From NCBI GenBank assembly GCA_900544635.1, contig UQVV01000028.1, forward strand, positions 1-13,524: a stretch of 13,524 nt of DNA, written 5' to 3'. Each line of letters opens with the position of its first letter. Within the stretch, counting starts at the first letter, position 1. Made by a program: the position numbers and the translations under genes. The stretch comes from an uncultured Cloacibacillus sp. (GTDB lineage Bacteria > Synergistota > Synergistia > Synergistales > Synergistaceae). The notes beneath the pieces are model-generated. The model saw nothing but the letters and a program-made list of their open reading frames with translations. It searched no databases and had not been told where the DNA came from. Shown piece after piece: positions 1 through 12,351 of this stretch.

Positions 1-171
1 TCTCTCTTCAGGCGCCTTGTCGATCATGTCGAACGGCGTGAAGTCGGCCTGGCCGTGACGGGCGAGCGTCTTCGTGATGGCGGCCGTCAGCGTCGTCTTG
101 CCGTGGTCGATATGTCCGATCGTACCGATATTGAGATGCGGCTTGTTACGTACAAAATGTTCCTTTGCCAT
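1..171 (-). CDS. tuf: Elongation factor Tu, N-terminal 57 codons (runs off the window)
   Basis: EF-Tu is the GTPase that delivers aminoacyl-tRNA to the ribosomal A site. Only the first 57 residues are present; the frame is open to base 1. The protein begins [20 protein letters not shown], and the G1/P-loop GHIDHGKT lies at residues 19-26. The later sequence DKAPEER is the usual run-up to switch I. The ATG at 169-171 is preceded by AGGAGGT (180-186 on the plus strand as ACCTCCT) with 8 nt spacing, so the start is well supported. It sits 31 bp after fusA in the same direction as the last visible gene of the str cluster, and no promoter-like sequence is evident in that gap, so co-transcription is likely. 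Confidence 0.97.
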   Translation of the reverse strand, partial: MAKEHFVRNKPHLNIGTIGHIDHGKTTLTAAITKTLARHGQADFTPFDMIDKAPEER

Positions 172-202
172 ATTGACTTACCTCCTCTGATAATACTTAA
201 AC

Positions 203-2269
203 CTACGCTTTCAGCAGCTCTTCGGCTACGTTGCGCGGTACTTCTTCGTAATGGTCGAAGCTCATGGTGTACGAGGCGCGTCCGGAGGTTTTGCTTCTCA
301 GGTCGGTCGCGTAACCGAACATTTCCGCAAGCGGGACGAAAGCTTTGACGATGCGCGCGTTGGCGCGTACGCCCATCTCCGCCACTCTGCCGCGGCGCGA
401 AGAAAGGTCGCCGATAACGTCTCCCATGTATTCCTCCGGAACGACGACTTCGACGTTCATTACGGGTTCCATGAGGACGGGGTCGGCTTTCTTCAGAGCT
501 TCTTTTATTGCCATAGAGCCGGCGATGCGGAAGGCCATTTCCGAGCTGTCGACCTCGTGGTAGCTTCCGTCGACGAGCGCGACTCTGATTCCGATGACGG
601 GATAGCCGCCGAGTACGCCGTTGTTGAGCGCATCCTCGACGCCCTTCTGCGCGGCGGGGATGTATTCCTTCGGAACGACGCCGCCGACGATCTTGTCTTC
701 CCATTCGAAGCCTTTGCCGTCTTCGAGCGGTTCGATCTCAAGGACGACGTCTCCGTACTGGCCTTTACCGCCGGACTGTCTTACGAACTTGCCCTGGGCT
801 CTCGCGGGCTTGCGTATAGCCTCGCGGTAAGCAACCTGCGGACGTCCGACCTTGACTTCGACATTGAACTCTCTGCGGAGACGGTCGACGATGATTTCAA
901 GGTGAAGTTCGCCCATACCGCTGATGAGCGTCTGACCGGTATCTTCGTTGACCGAAACGCGGAAGGTCGGGTCTTCTTCCGAAAGGGCTTCGAGTCCCTT
1001 TGCAAGCTTGATCTGGTCCGCTTTGCTCATAGGCTCGACGGAGAGCGAGATGACAGGCTCGGGGAATATAAGGTTTTCGAGAAGCACGGGACGCTTTTCA
1101 TCGCAGAGCGTATCGCCGGTGCGGACCTGTTTGAGGCCCGGGATGGCTACGATGAGGCCGGCCTGCGCGTTCTCCATTTCCTCACGCTTGTTGGCGTGCA
1201 TGCGGAGTATGCGTCCGACTCTTTCACGGCGTCTCGTATTGGTATTGTAGATGGACATGCCGTTCTCAATCGTACCGGAATAGATACGACAGAAAGCAAG
1301 GCGTCCGACGAACGGGTCGACCATGATCTTGAAGGCGAGAGCCGCGAACGGTTCGCTCGCGTCGGCCTTGATTTCGATTTCTTTCGACGTGTCGTCGGGA
1401 TCAACCCCGATAACGTGCGGCATATCGAGCGGGCTCGGCAGATATTCCACTACCGCGTCGAGCAGCGGCTGGACGCCCTTGTTCTTAAAGGCGGAACCGC
1501 ACATGACGGGAACTATCTCAAGGCTGATCGTGGCCTTTCTGATGACTTTTTTTACGAGCTCGACGGGGATTTCCTGACCTTCGAGGTACATCTCCATCAT
1601 CTCGTCGTCATGGTCTGCCAGCATCTCAAGCATTTCCATTCTCGCAAGGGCGGCCTCTTCCTCAAGCTGCGGAGGAATGTCCGCGTTGTGGAACGCGGTG
1701 CCGAGAGTGTCGTCGTATATGACAGCCTTGTAGTTTACAAGGTCTACCATGCCGGTGAAGCCGTCTTCAACTCCGATGGGAAGCTGAATGGGAACGGCCT
1801 TGGCTCCGAGGCGCTTGCGCATCTGATCAACGACTGCGGAGAAATCTGCGCCGACTCTGTCCATTTTGTTGACGAACGCTATCCTGGGCACTCCGTACTT
1901 ATCAGCCTGACGCCATACGGTCTCGGACTGCGGCTCAACTCCGCCGACGGCGCAGAATACCGAAACAGCGCCGTCGAGAACGCGCATGGAACGCTCGACT
2001 TCTACAGTAAAGTCCACGTGCCCGGGCGTATCAATGATATTGATCAGGCAATCGTGCCAGAAACAGGTAGTAGCGGCCGAAGTAATGGTAATGCCACGTT
2101 CGCGCTCCTGCTCCATCCAGTCCATCGTTGCGGCGCCTTCATGCGTCTCGCCGAGCTTGTGTTTGCGGCCGGTATAGAACAAGATACGCTCTGTAGTCGT
2201 CGTCTTACCCGCATCTATATGCGCAGCTATTCCTATATTGCGCACTTTGCTTAAATCGATGCCCTGCAT
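203..2269 (-). CDS. fusA: Elongation factor G
   Basis: EF-G is the ribosomal translocase GTPase, which also acts with RRF in ribosome recycling. From the ATG at 2269 it is 688 residues, normal for the family. Visible G-domain motifs are AHIDAGKTT (16-24), the switch-II motif DTPGH (80-84) and NKMD (134-137); switch I ends in RGITI. Domains II to V follow in normal order, and the tail matches EF-G with no truncation. The open frame extends five codons upstream through TTG, GTG, GTG, TTG and ACG. I chose ATG because the GGTGGTG just upstream can act as a weak Shine-Dalgarno at 6 nt spacing, and [14 protein letters not shown] is the usual kind of EF-G N-terminus. It lies 40 bp after rpsG and 31 bp before tuf, so it is part of the str transcription unit. 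Confidence 0.97.
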   Translation of the reverse strand: MQGIDLSKVRNIGIAAHIDAGKTTTTERILFYTGRKHKLGETHEGAATMDWMEQERERGITITSAATTCFWHDCLINIIDTPGHVDFTVEVERSMRVLDGAVSVFCAVGGVEPQSETVWRQADKYGVPRIAFVNKMDRVGADFSAVVDQMRKRLGAKAVPIQLPIGVEDGFTGMVDLVNYKAVIYDDTLGTAFHNADIPPQLEEEAALARMEMLEMLADHDDEMMEMYLEGQEIPVELVKKVIRKATISLEIVPVMCGSAFKNKGVQPLLDAVVEYLPSPLDMPHVIGVDPDDTSKEIEIKADASEPFAALAFKIMVDPFVGRLAFCRIYSGTIENGMSIYNTNTRRRERVGRILRMHANKREEMENAQAGLIVAIPGLKQVRTGDTLCDEKRPVLLENLIFPEPVISLSVEPMSKADQIKLAKGLEALSEEDPTFRVSVNEDTGQTLISGMGELHLEIIVDRLRREFNVEVKVGRPQVAYREAIRKPARAQGKFVRQSGGKGQYGDVVLEIEPLEDGKGFEWEDKIVGGVVPKEYIPAAQKGVEDALNNGVLGGYPVIGIRVALVDGSYHEVDSSEMAFRIAGSMAIKEALKKADPVLMEPVMNVEVVVPEEYMGDVIGDLSSRRGRVAEMGVRANARIVKAFVPLAEMFGYATDLRSKTSGRASYTMSFDHYEEVPRNVAEELLKA

Positions 2270-2309
2270 CGTCAACACCACCAAACCAGATTAGAATTTA
2301 TTATCTTCA

Positions 2310-2780
2310 CTACCAACGGTAATGAGCAAAGGCGCGGTTGGCTTCAGCCATGCGGTGAGTATCTTCGCGCTTCTTTACTGAACCGCCCTCACCCTTGCAG
2401 GCGTCGCCGAACTCTCTCGCCAGGCGTTCCACCATCGGTATGCCCTTGCGCGAACGCGAGTAGCTGATGATCCATCTGATCGCCAGCGCCTGCGCTCTGT
2501 CAGGCTTTACTTCGACGGGAACCTGATACGTGGCGCCGCCGACTCGTCTCGGACGAACCTCGACAAGCGGACGGACGTTCGTCATAGCTTTTTCAAAAAC
2601 CTCGCCGGGCTCCATGTTGAGCCGGCTTCCGGCCAATTCCAGCGCACCATAGAAAATACGCTCAGCGGTGCTCTTCTTTCCGCCCATCATGAGACAGTTG
2701 ATGAACTTCGTCACAGATGCGCTTCCATAGATGGAATCGGGCGGCGTTATACGTTTCTTTACATGACCCTTACGCGGCAT
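2310..2780 (-). CDS. rpsG: 30S ribosomal protein S7
   Basis: S7 is a primary 16S rRNA-binding protein that nucleates assembly of the 30S head and lines the E site. The protein is 156 residues, the usual length. It begins MPRKGHVKKR and carries the family-typical segments LMMGGKKSTAERIFYGAL, NVRPLVEVRPRRVGGATYQVP and the C-terminal HRMAEANRAFAHYRW. The ATG has GGAGGT (plus strand ACCTCC, 2789-2794) at 8 nt spacing. It is 29 bp after rpsL and 40 bp before fusA. In E. coli S7 represses the str operon by binding the rpsL-rpsG intercistronic RNA. Here that spacer is too short (29 nt) to hold the same structure, so any S7 feedback would need a different site. Confidence 0.98.
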   Translation of the reverse strand: MPRKGHVKKRITPPDSIYGSASVTKFINCLMMGGKKSTAERIFYGALELAGSRLNMEPGEVFEKAMTNVRPLVEVRPRRVGGATYQVPVEVKPDRAQALAIRWIISYSRSRKGIPMVERLAREFGDACKGEGGSVKKREDTHRMAEANRAFAHYRW

Positions 2781-2809
2781 AAATAACTACCTCCACTGAA
2801 ATTCCAAAA

Positions 2810-3181
2810 CTACTTCGGTCTGCGTGCACCATAGAGCGAACGGCTCTGACGGCGGTTTTCGACTCCGCCGCAGTCAAGCGTACCTCTGATTATGTGATAA
2901 CGAACGCCAGGCAGGTCCTTTACACGGCCGCCGCGGACGAGCACGACGGAGTGCTCCTGGAGATTGTGTCCTACGCCGGGGATATAGGCGGTGACCTCTA
3001 TACCGTTCGTAAGACGGACACGCGCGACTTTACGAAGAGCCGAGTTAGGCTTCCTCGGGGTAACCGTGTAAACGCGGGTGCAGACGCCGCGGCGCTGCGG
3101 GTTCTCCTGAAGCGCAGGCGCGCTCGAACGACGTCTTTTTTCCTCTCTGCCCGTACGAATGAGCTGACTAATTGTTGGCAA
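2810..3181 (-). CDS. rpsL: 30S ribosomal protein S12 (TTG start)
   Basis: S12 sits in the decoding centre of the small subunit and controls accuracy. The protein is 123 residues, as expected, with the conserved blocks [20 protein letters not shown] (28-47), [20 protein letters not shown] (71-90) and PGVRYH (91-96). The start is TTG (plus strand CAA, 3179-3181). It is supported by AGGAGG (CCTCCT on plus, 3189-3194) at 7 nt and by the family N-terminus MPTISQLIR. The residue after TP is Arg43, where E. coli, B. subtilis and M. tuberculosis have Lys (K42 or K43 depending on numbering). Arg at this position is a known streptomycin-resistance substitution. It is 29 bp after the L7Ae-like gene. Confidence 0.98.
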   Translation of the reverse strand: MPTISQLIRTGREEKRRRSSAPALQENPQRRGVCTRVYTVTPRKPNSALRKVARVRLTNGIEVTAYIPGVGHNLQEHSVVLVRGGRVKDLPGVRYHIIRGTLDCGGVENRRQSRSLYGARRPK

Positions 3182-3210
3182 ATAGCTCCCTCCTTCTCAT
3201 AGTAGTTGTT

Positions 3211-3459
3211 CTACTTTTTAAGAATCGCCGCGACCGCCGTCTTATGCGACACAACGCAGGCTCTTCCTAACTTCACCGAATCTTCCGCAATCTCTACGGG
3301 CGTCTGCGTCTCAAGCGACGCTCTCCTGACTTCTCCCGCAAGCTTTTCATCGGCGTCGTCCGCCAGAAATATCTTCAGCACCTCTCCGCGCTTCAGGCTT
3401 CTCATGACGCTGTTGAAGCCCGCCGTTCTCGGCGAGGAGGATAATTCATTTAAAGGCAC
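3211..3459 (-). CDS. L7Ae/L30e/S12e/Gadd45-family RNA-binding protein (YbxF-like), GTG start
   Basis: This is the small protein commonly encoded between rpoC and rpsL, known in Bacillus as YbxF/RplGB and shown there to bind kink-turn RNA. From the GTG at 3457-3459 it is 82 residues. The fold signature is recognisable: a basic helix followed by GEVLKIFLADDADEKL (25-40), then a PVEIAEDSVKLGRAC segment (54-68) and an Ala-rich end. The N-terminal RNA-contact helix reads AGFNSVMRSLKRG, a diverged form of the usual G-x-KQ-x-x-KA pattern. An upstream in-frame ATG at 3486 would give 91 residues. GTG is preferred because a perfect AGGAGG (plus CCTCCT, 3467-3472) lies 7 nt before it and the ATG has no such site. 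It is the first gene after a strong promoter and may be co-transcribed with the genes to its left. Confidence 0.9.
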   Translation of the reverse strand: MPLNELSSSPRTAGFNSVMRSLKRGEVLKIFLADDADEKLAGEVRRASLETQTPVEIAEDSVKLGRACVVSHKTAVAAILKK

Positions 3460-3466
3460 ACGAACA

Positions 3467-3472
3467 CCTCCT
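3467..3472 (-). promoter_or_regulatory. Shine-Dalgarno deciding the GTG start of the L7Ae-like gene
   Basis: AGGAGG on the minus strand (CCTCCT on plus), 7 nt before GTG 3459. The base of a perfect 5-bp hairpin ends directly beside it. Confidence 0.85.
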
Positions 3473-3486
3473 GTGCGCAGCCGCAC
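3473..3486 (-). promoter_or_regulatory. Hairpin at the predicted 5' end of the str cluster mRNA
   Basis: GTGCG and CGCAC form a perfect 5-bp stem with a 4-nt loop. The predicted transcription start from the promoter at 3493-3521 is about 3486, so the transcript would begin with this stem and continue straight into AGGAGG. A 5'-terminal stem of this kind could stabilise the mRNA or modulate ribosome loading; that is inference. Confidence 0.45.
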
Positions 3487-3492
3487 CGATAT

Positions 3493-3521
3493 ATATTAAC
3501 AGCGCAGTGCGCGCGTGTCAA
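3493..3521 (-). promoter_or_regulatory. Sigma-70 type promoter for the L7Ae-rpsL-rpsG-fusA-tuf cluster
   Basis: On the minus strand TTGACA (plus TGTCAA, 3516-3521) is followed after 17 bp by TAATAT (plus ATATTA, 3493-3498) in a TA-rich run. The -35 is perfect, the spacing ideal and the -10 matches 4 of 6. It lies between the rpoC stop and the L7Ae start, in the right orientation. There is no clear T-tailed terminator after rpoC, so some read-through from rpoBC is also possible. Confidence 0.72.
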
Positions 3522-3567
3522 TAAACACGGCGCTCTGCGCTGCGAAAATTATTTTATCGCAGATTTT

Positions 3568-6500
3568 TTACTCTGCGAAGGATGGCTCTGACGCTTCGAC
3601 TTCCGGAGCGTCGCCGCCGATTTCCGTTATCTCGACCTTGCGGTGGCGCTCAACGCCGGTGCCCGCGGGGATGAGCAGTCCGATGATGACGTTCTCCTTC
3701 AGTCCGGCGAGCGTGTCGACGTCTCCGCGTACCGCGGCGGCGGCGAGGACCTGCGCCGTCTGCTGGAACGACGCCGCGGAGAGGAAGCTGTCGGTCGCAA
3801 GCGCCGCCTTCGTCACGCCGTGGACGACCGGACGCCACTGCGGCTCTTCGCTGAGCCGGCGGACAAACGAAACGCGCTGCATGAGCTTCTTGTACTCGGA
3901 GGCCGACGACTTGGAGCGGACGGTGATCGTTCCCGTCGCGACGGCCGCTATCTTCTCGAGCAGCGAGCTTGTGATCTCCTGAGCTCCGGCCGCGACGACC
4001 TCGCCCTTCTCGTTGGCGACGGGCTCGAGCAGTATCTTGCCGAGCACTCTTTCGGTGAGCAGCTGCTTCAGCACGCGCTCGCGCGTGAGTATCATGTCGT
4101 CGCACTCCACTCCGCTTATCGAGCCGTCGATGATGCCGCTGATGACGGAGCCGTCTATCACATGCGGTATGTTCTCGATGATTTCTCCGTCGGCGTTGAA
4201 GGCCTGCTTCACGGACTTGCCGAAGTAGTGGTCGATGAGCGAGTGGTGCATCGCGTCGGTCAGGTTGATGACCTCAGGCGACTTCCAGAGCTTTATCTGC
4301 TTTACGTTGTGCTTCTTGAGAAGCTCGATTACTTCGTCGCTGAGCACGGCGTCGGATTTCACGACGACGCTGCCGGATTCGTCGGCGACGTCGCCGGCTA
4401 TCCACGACTTGTCTTTGTTCTCTTCGAGCAGGTTCATGTCGCGGATGTAGACGGGCTGCGGCGCGAAGCCTGTTACCGCCGTGAGGTCGGAGGATGCGAG
4501 GCGCGTGCCTCCGGCTATGAGGACCTCGCCGGTTTCGGGCGACTTGAAGTCGCCGATAAGCTCGAGCCCTTCCATAGCGCGTCTGAAGTTGGTGTCTCCG
4601 ATTATGACGCGGACCTCGCCGGCCTGGTCTTCGGCGATTATCTCAGTCGCGGTTCCGCCGGGCTGGAGTATCGCCTCGAGCGTTCCCTTGCCGAAGGACG
4701 AGTAATCCTGTCCGCCGTTCTCGGGAGTGGCCGCGCCTATGACGTCGACGATTCTGTAGTCCTTTATGAAGTTGTAGGACTCTTCGAGCGACGCGGCGTT
4801 CTGCGCGCGGATCTCTTCTACGGCTTTCTCGAGGTCGTCCTTCCAGACGAGCTCGCCCGATACGAAGGCGCTGTCGCCTTCCTTCATAACGCGGACGCGG
4901 TTGACCGGCGCGACCTTGCGCAGGATGGTCTCGATGTGCTTGTCGTTGATGGAGACGCCCTGCGAGCGGTAGACTTCCTGAATGCCGTCGAGCAGATAAT
5001 GCTGGACAGCCTCAAGCCCTTCGACCTCGAGCAGCTGCTGCGGGTCGATGTAGCCTTCGGTGAGGATCTGCCCCTTCTTGATGTGGCTGCCTTCTTCGAT
5101 GCCGGAGAGCAGGTTCTGCGAGGCGGGGATGTTGTATGAGACGCGCTCCTCAGTCCCGTCCTCGTGCTCCTTGGCTATTATGAGCTTGCGCTTGCCGTCC
5201 ATCTCGCGAAGTTCGACGAGCGTGCCTTCCTCTTCGGCGAGGATGGCGACCTTCTTCGGGCGGCGGACTTCAAAGAGCTGCTCGATGCGCGGAAGACCCT
5301 GCGTGATGTCTTCTCCTGTGAACTGACGGACGCCTCCGGTGTGGAAGGTGCGCATCGTCAGCTGCGTGCCGGGTTCGCCTATCGACTGGGCGGCTACGAC
5401 TCCGACCGACTCGCCTATCGCGACCTTCTTTCTCGTCGCGAGGTCGCGTCCGTAGCACATGCGGCAGATGCCGTGGCGCAGGCCGCAGGTCAGCGGGCTG
5501 CGCACCCAGACGGAGGTGATGCCGAGCGACTCGATGTATTTCGCCTTCTCGGCGCTTATCTCTTCGTTTCTTTCAAGTATCAGCTCGCCGGTCTCGGAGT
5601 TCCTGACGTCCTCGAGGCTTACGCGGCCCGTGAGACGCTCGGCCATTCCGATTGTAACCTTGCCGTCCTGCTGGAGCAGCGGACGAATCTCAACGCCGTG
5701 ATGCGTGTCGCAGTCTTCTTCGGTAACGATGAGGTCCTGCGCGACGTCGACGAGGCGGCGCGTCAGGTAGCCGGACTTAGCGGTACGGAGAGCCGTGTCG
5801 GCGAGTCCCTTTCGGGCTCCGTGCGTGGATATGAAGTATTCCAGCGTGTTGAGCCCTTCCTTGAAGTTCGCCGTGATCGGGTAACGGATGATGCGGCCTG
5901 ACGGGTCGGCCATGAGTCCGCGGATACCCGCCATCTGCGCGACCTGTCCGCGGGAGCCTCGGGCTCCGGAGTCGACCATTATCCAGAGGGCGTTGGTGAG
6001 GTCCATGCTCTCCATGATCTTGTCGGCGATGCGGCGTCCAGCGTCGGCCCAGAGGATATCCTTCTGGCGCATGTATTCGTCCTCGGTCATGATACCCATT
6101 TCGTACTGCGAGGTGAGGTCTTCTTCCTGCACTTCGGTTACGTCGAGTATCTCGCGCTTTTCCTTCGGGACTATTATGTCGCCGACGCCGAGGCTGATGC
6201 CGCTGACGGTCGACCAATGGTAGCCGAGCGACTTTATCGCGTCGAGCATCTCTACCATGCCGGTCTGGCCCACTTTGTCGTAGGCTTCGTCAAGCAGCTT
6301 GCCCATTTCTTTCTTATTGATTATGTCGTTTTTATAGCGGAAGCCGGGATGCAGCGCGCAGTTGAAGAGCACGCGGCCCGGAGTCGTCTCTATCCACTTG
6401 CCGTCGACGGTGTCGCACTCCCACTCGGGGGCTTTCTTGAGCATTATCTTCGAGTTGACGTGGACGAGCTCGTGGTCAAGCGCTGAGAGGACGTCGTCCA

Positions 6501-8582
6501 TGTCGCGGAAGTGCATGCCTTCGCCCTTCATGCCCTCGCGCATCGTCGTCAGGTAGTAGACGCCGAGGATGATGTCCTGCGTCGGCGTGACGACAGGCTT
6601 GCCGCTCGCCGGTGAGAGCAGGTTGTTCGAGGAGAGCATGAGGACGCGCGCCTCGGTCTGCGCTTCTAGCGAGAGCGGGACGTGGACGGCCATCTGGTCT
6701 CCGTCGAAGTCGGCGTTGAAGGCCGTGCAGACGAGCGGATGGAGGCGTATCGCCTTTCCTTCTATAAGGACCGGCTCAAAGGCCTGGATGCCGAGGCGGT
6801 GAAGCGTCGGCGCGCGGTTGAGCATGACGGGATGGTCCTTGATGATGTCCTCGAGAATTCCCCACACTTCGTCGCGTCCGCGCTCGATGAAGCGGCGCGC
6901 GCTCTTGACGTTCGGCGCAAGCCCGCTCTCGACGAGCTTGTGCATGACGAAGGGCTTGAAGAGCTCGAGCGCCATCTGCTTCGGAAGACCGCACTGGTAT
7001 ATCTTGAGGTGCGGGCCGATTACGATGACGGAGCGTCCGGAGTAGTCGACGCGCTTTCCGAGCAGGTTCTGGCGGAAGCGGCCCTTCTTTCCGCGCAGCA
7101 GGTCGGTGAGGCTCTTGAGCGGACGGTTGCCCGCGCCGAGCACCGCCTTGCCGCGGCGGCCGTTGTCTATCAGCGCGTCCACGGACTCCTGGAGCATACG
7201 CTTTTCGTTGCGCACGATAATCTCGGGCGCGCGGAGCTCCTGGAGCTTGCGGAGACGGTTGTTGCGGTTGATAACGCGGCGGTAGAGGTCGTTGAGGTCC
7301 GACGTGGCGAAGCGTCCGCCGTCGAGCTGGACCATCGGGCGAAGGTCCGGCGGGATGACGGGAAGGACGGAGAGCACCATCCATTCGGGGCGCGAGTCGC
7401 TCTTGCGGAAATCCTCGGCGACCTGGAGGCGCTTTATGAGCTTGCGCTTCTTCTGTCCCGAACACTCGGCGATCTCTTCGCGGAGCTGGTCGACGAGCGT
7501 GTCAATGTCTATCTCGTGGAGCAGCGTGTAGACGCCCTCGGCTCCGATGCCGGCCTTGAAGTTCGGGTCATAGGCGGCGCAGAGAGCCTGCTCGCGCTCG
7601 AGTATGATGTCGCCGCGCTCAAACGGCGAATCTCCGCCGTTGATGACTATGTAGCACGGATCTTCTATCGTCTCGCTCTCCTCGGCGGCCTGGAAGCGCT
7701 TGGGATATTTCTGCGTGTAGAGGCGCGACTCGCTCTCGGAGATGACGTCGTTCTTCGCGAACGGAAGGTGGACGACGGCCGTGACGATGTAGGCTTCCTG
7801 GTTGTTGAGGACGGCGCGGTCTGCCTTGAGCTCCGGATCGCGCTCAAGCATGACCTTTTTCTTCGTCTCAGAGACCATCTTCGCCCCGTCGACGGATTCG
7901 CCTTCCTTATATATTCTGTACGCAGGCTCGACCTTGAAGAGGTCGTCGCCGAAGTCGCTGCGGAAGCGTCCTACCTGCGCCGCCGTTATGATGTCGCCTT
8001 CGTCGACGGGAACGTCCTCGACCCTCGTGATGCGGAAGGCCTCTTCGGCCTTGAACTTCGGGTCGTAGAAGCGGTGGATGCGCTCCTCCGAGGCGGACAT
8101 GAGCGAACCGCGGCGCGCGAGGTCTATCCTGCGCCCTTCGTTGACTACCTTATATACCTTTTCGCGGCGGCGCGTCGGCGCGAAGTAGACGACCTTCTCG
8201 AGGTCCTTCGTCGAAGCGCCGAGCAGCAGGCTGAGGCGGCTCGGGATGCCGCGCAGATACCAGATATGCACGACGGGAGCCGCAAGCTCGATGTGCCCCA
8301 TTCTTTCGCGGCGCACGCGGTTGTCGGTGACTTCGACGCCGCAGCGCTCGCAGACGACGCCGCGGAATTTCGGGCCGCTGCGCTTATATTTTCCGCAGGC
8401 GCATTCGTAGCTCCTGATGGGTCCGAATATGCGCTCGCAGAAAAGGCCGTCTTTCTCCGGCCGGAGCGACCTGTAGTTGATCGTCTCCGGCTTTTTGACT
8501 TCCCCGCTGGAGAGTTCCCTGACCCTCTCCGGGGAAGAAAGTCTCATTCTTACTCCGGCGATTTCATGGCCTATGTTAGTCA

Positions 8583-8583
<1 letters not shown>
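3568..8583 (-). CDS. rpoC: DNA-directed RNA polymerase subunit beta'
   Basis: The beta' subunit forms the clamp and half of the active site of RNA polymerase. It is 1671 residues, long for the family. Seen in order: zinc ribbon Cys61, 63, 78 and 81; a repeat-bearing insertion at about 143-350; the [20 protein letters not shown] region from 411; [17 protein letters not shown] from 502; the catalytic NADFDGDQ (623-630, Mg-binding Asp625, 627 and 629); the bridge-helix region [16 protein letters not shown] (920-935); the second zinc site Cys958, 1033, 1040 and 1043; the trigger loop with MRTFHTGG (1077-1084), without the E. coli SI3 insertion; a second insertion at about 1246-1586; and the conserved end [19 protein letters not shown] with [17 protein letters not shown]. 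The ATG shares its A with the rpoB stop (TAATG), with AGGGGG 10 nt upstream, so translational coupling is likely. The C-terminus is acidic. Confidence 0.98.
3826..4851 (-). other. RpoC C-terminal insertion (about residues 1245-1586)
   Basis: Between the segment ending SAFVSGEL and the segment starting [14 protein letters not shown]. coli beta' has, from memory, only about 30 residues; here there are about 340. Inside are three segments with the same layout, roughly G-[EST]-V-x-x-x-(A/S)-G/D then a helix then a V-x-(V/I/L)-x-(R/K) strand, at residues 1348-1382, 1400-1435 and 1523-1558. They resemble the beta' segment at 997-1030 that precedes the second zinc site. This is consistent with extra sandwich-barrel hybrid motif (SBHM) domains, the fold that makes up other known lineage-specific beta' insertions. 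The boundaries are estimated by eye. Confidence 0.7.
7528..8157 (-). repeat. Five diverged ~40-residue repeats in the RpoC N-terminal insertion
   Basis: Residues about 143-351 read as five consecutive copies of one pattern: a short V/A/C-(Y/F)-x-(V/I) strand, then about nine residues, a (R/K/N)-(G/D)-(D/S/M)-(I/V/L) turn, then about eleven residues and a (D/Y)-P-x-(F/L)-x-A or DLFKVEP close. Anchor aromatics are at Tyr144, Phe183, Tyr222, Tyr265 and Tyr311 (pitch 39, 39, 43 and 46). The last copy ([20 protein letters not shown]) corresponds to the single element present in E. coli beta'. Thermus beta' also carries a large insertion at this place, made of SBHM domains. Confidence 0.65.
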
Positions 8584-12269
<3,686 letters not shown>

Positions 12270-12283
12270 GGGAGCATCCTCCC
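12270..12283 (-). promoter_or_regulatory. RBS-sequestering hairpin before rpoB
   Basis: On the minus strand GGGAG and CTCCC pair perfectly around a GATG loop. The left arm is the core of the rpoB Shine-Dalgarno and the right arm ends immediately before the ATG. Formation would hide the ribosome binding site, giving a possible translational control point. The pairing is seen directly; the role is inference. Confidence 0.5.
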
Positions 12284-12302
12284 CATTCGAGAATTATAAG
12301 AG

Positions 12303-12316
12303 TGTACAATCGTACA
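12303..12316. repeat. Perfect inverted repeat TGTAC-AATC-GTACA near the P2 start site
   Basis: Five-base arms around a 4-nt spacer. It lies at and just downstream of the predicted P2 start (about 12317), so it could be an operator or a small 5' hairpin in the rpoB mRNA. No known regulator is assigned. Confidence 0.4.
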
Positions 12317-12323
12317 AATGGAG

Positions 12324-12351
12324 ATTATAACAAAAAAGCGACAGCTGTCAA
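12324..12351 (-). promoter_or_regulatory. rpoB promoter P2 (proximal), both boxes perfect
   Basis: On the minus strand TTGACA (plus TGTCAA, 12346-12351) is followed after 16 bp by TATAAT (plus ATTATA, 12324-12329). Both hexamers match the consensus. The -35 box and most of the spacer are the loop edge, right arm and T-tract of the terminator hairpin at 12332-12365. Predicted start is about 12317, leaving a leader of roughly 48 nt before the rpoB ATG. Confidence 0.78.

Noticed and set aside
2270..2284. Upstream TTG/GTG starts for fusA adding up to five residues
   Set aside because: No Shine-Dalgarno at proper spacing; ATG 2269 gives a family-typical N-terminus. The choice is not certain.
2781..2809. 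S7-binding translational repressor site in the rpsL-rpsG spacer, as in E. coli
   Set aside because: The spacer is only 29 nt and shows no comparable structure.
3201..3215. AGTAG-TTGTT-CTACT inverted repeat between the L7Ae-like gene and rpsL
   Set aside because: A 5-bp weak stem at a gene junction, partly inside the stop codon region; too small to call a terminator or regulator.
3460..3486. ATG 3486 as start of the L7Ae-like gene
   Set aside because: It lies at the predicted transcription start, within the leader hairpin, and upstream of the perfect AGGAGG that serves GTG 3459.
3522..3567. Intrinsic terminator after rpoC
   Set aside because: A CTGCG...CGCAG pairing with an AT-rich loop and a GCGC-AGA-GCGC stem exist on the minus strand, but neither has a convincing T-tract.
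12293..12298. A third TATAAT (minus strand) just before the rpoB RBS, as a promoter P3
   Set aside because: No acceptable -35 at 16-18 bp; the TTGTAC upstream is only 13 bp away.
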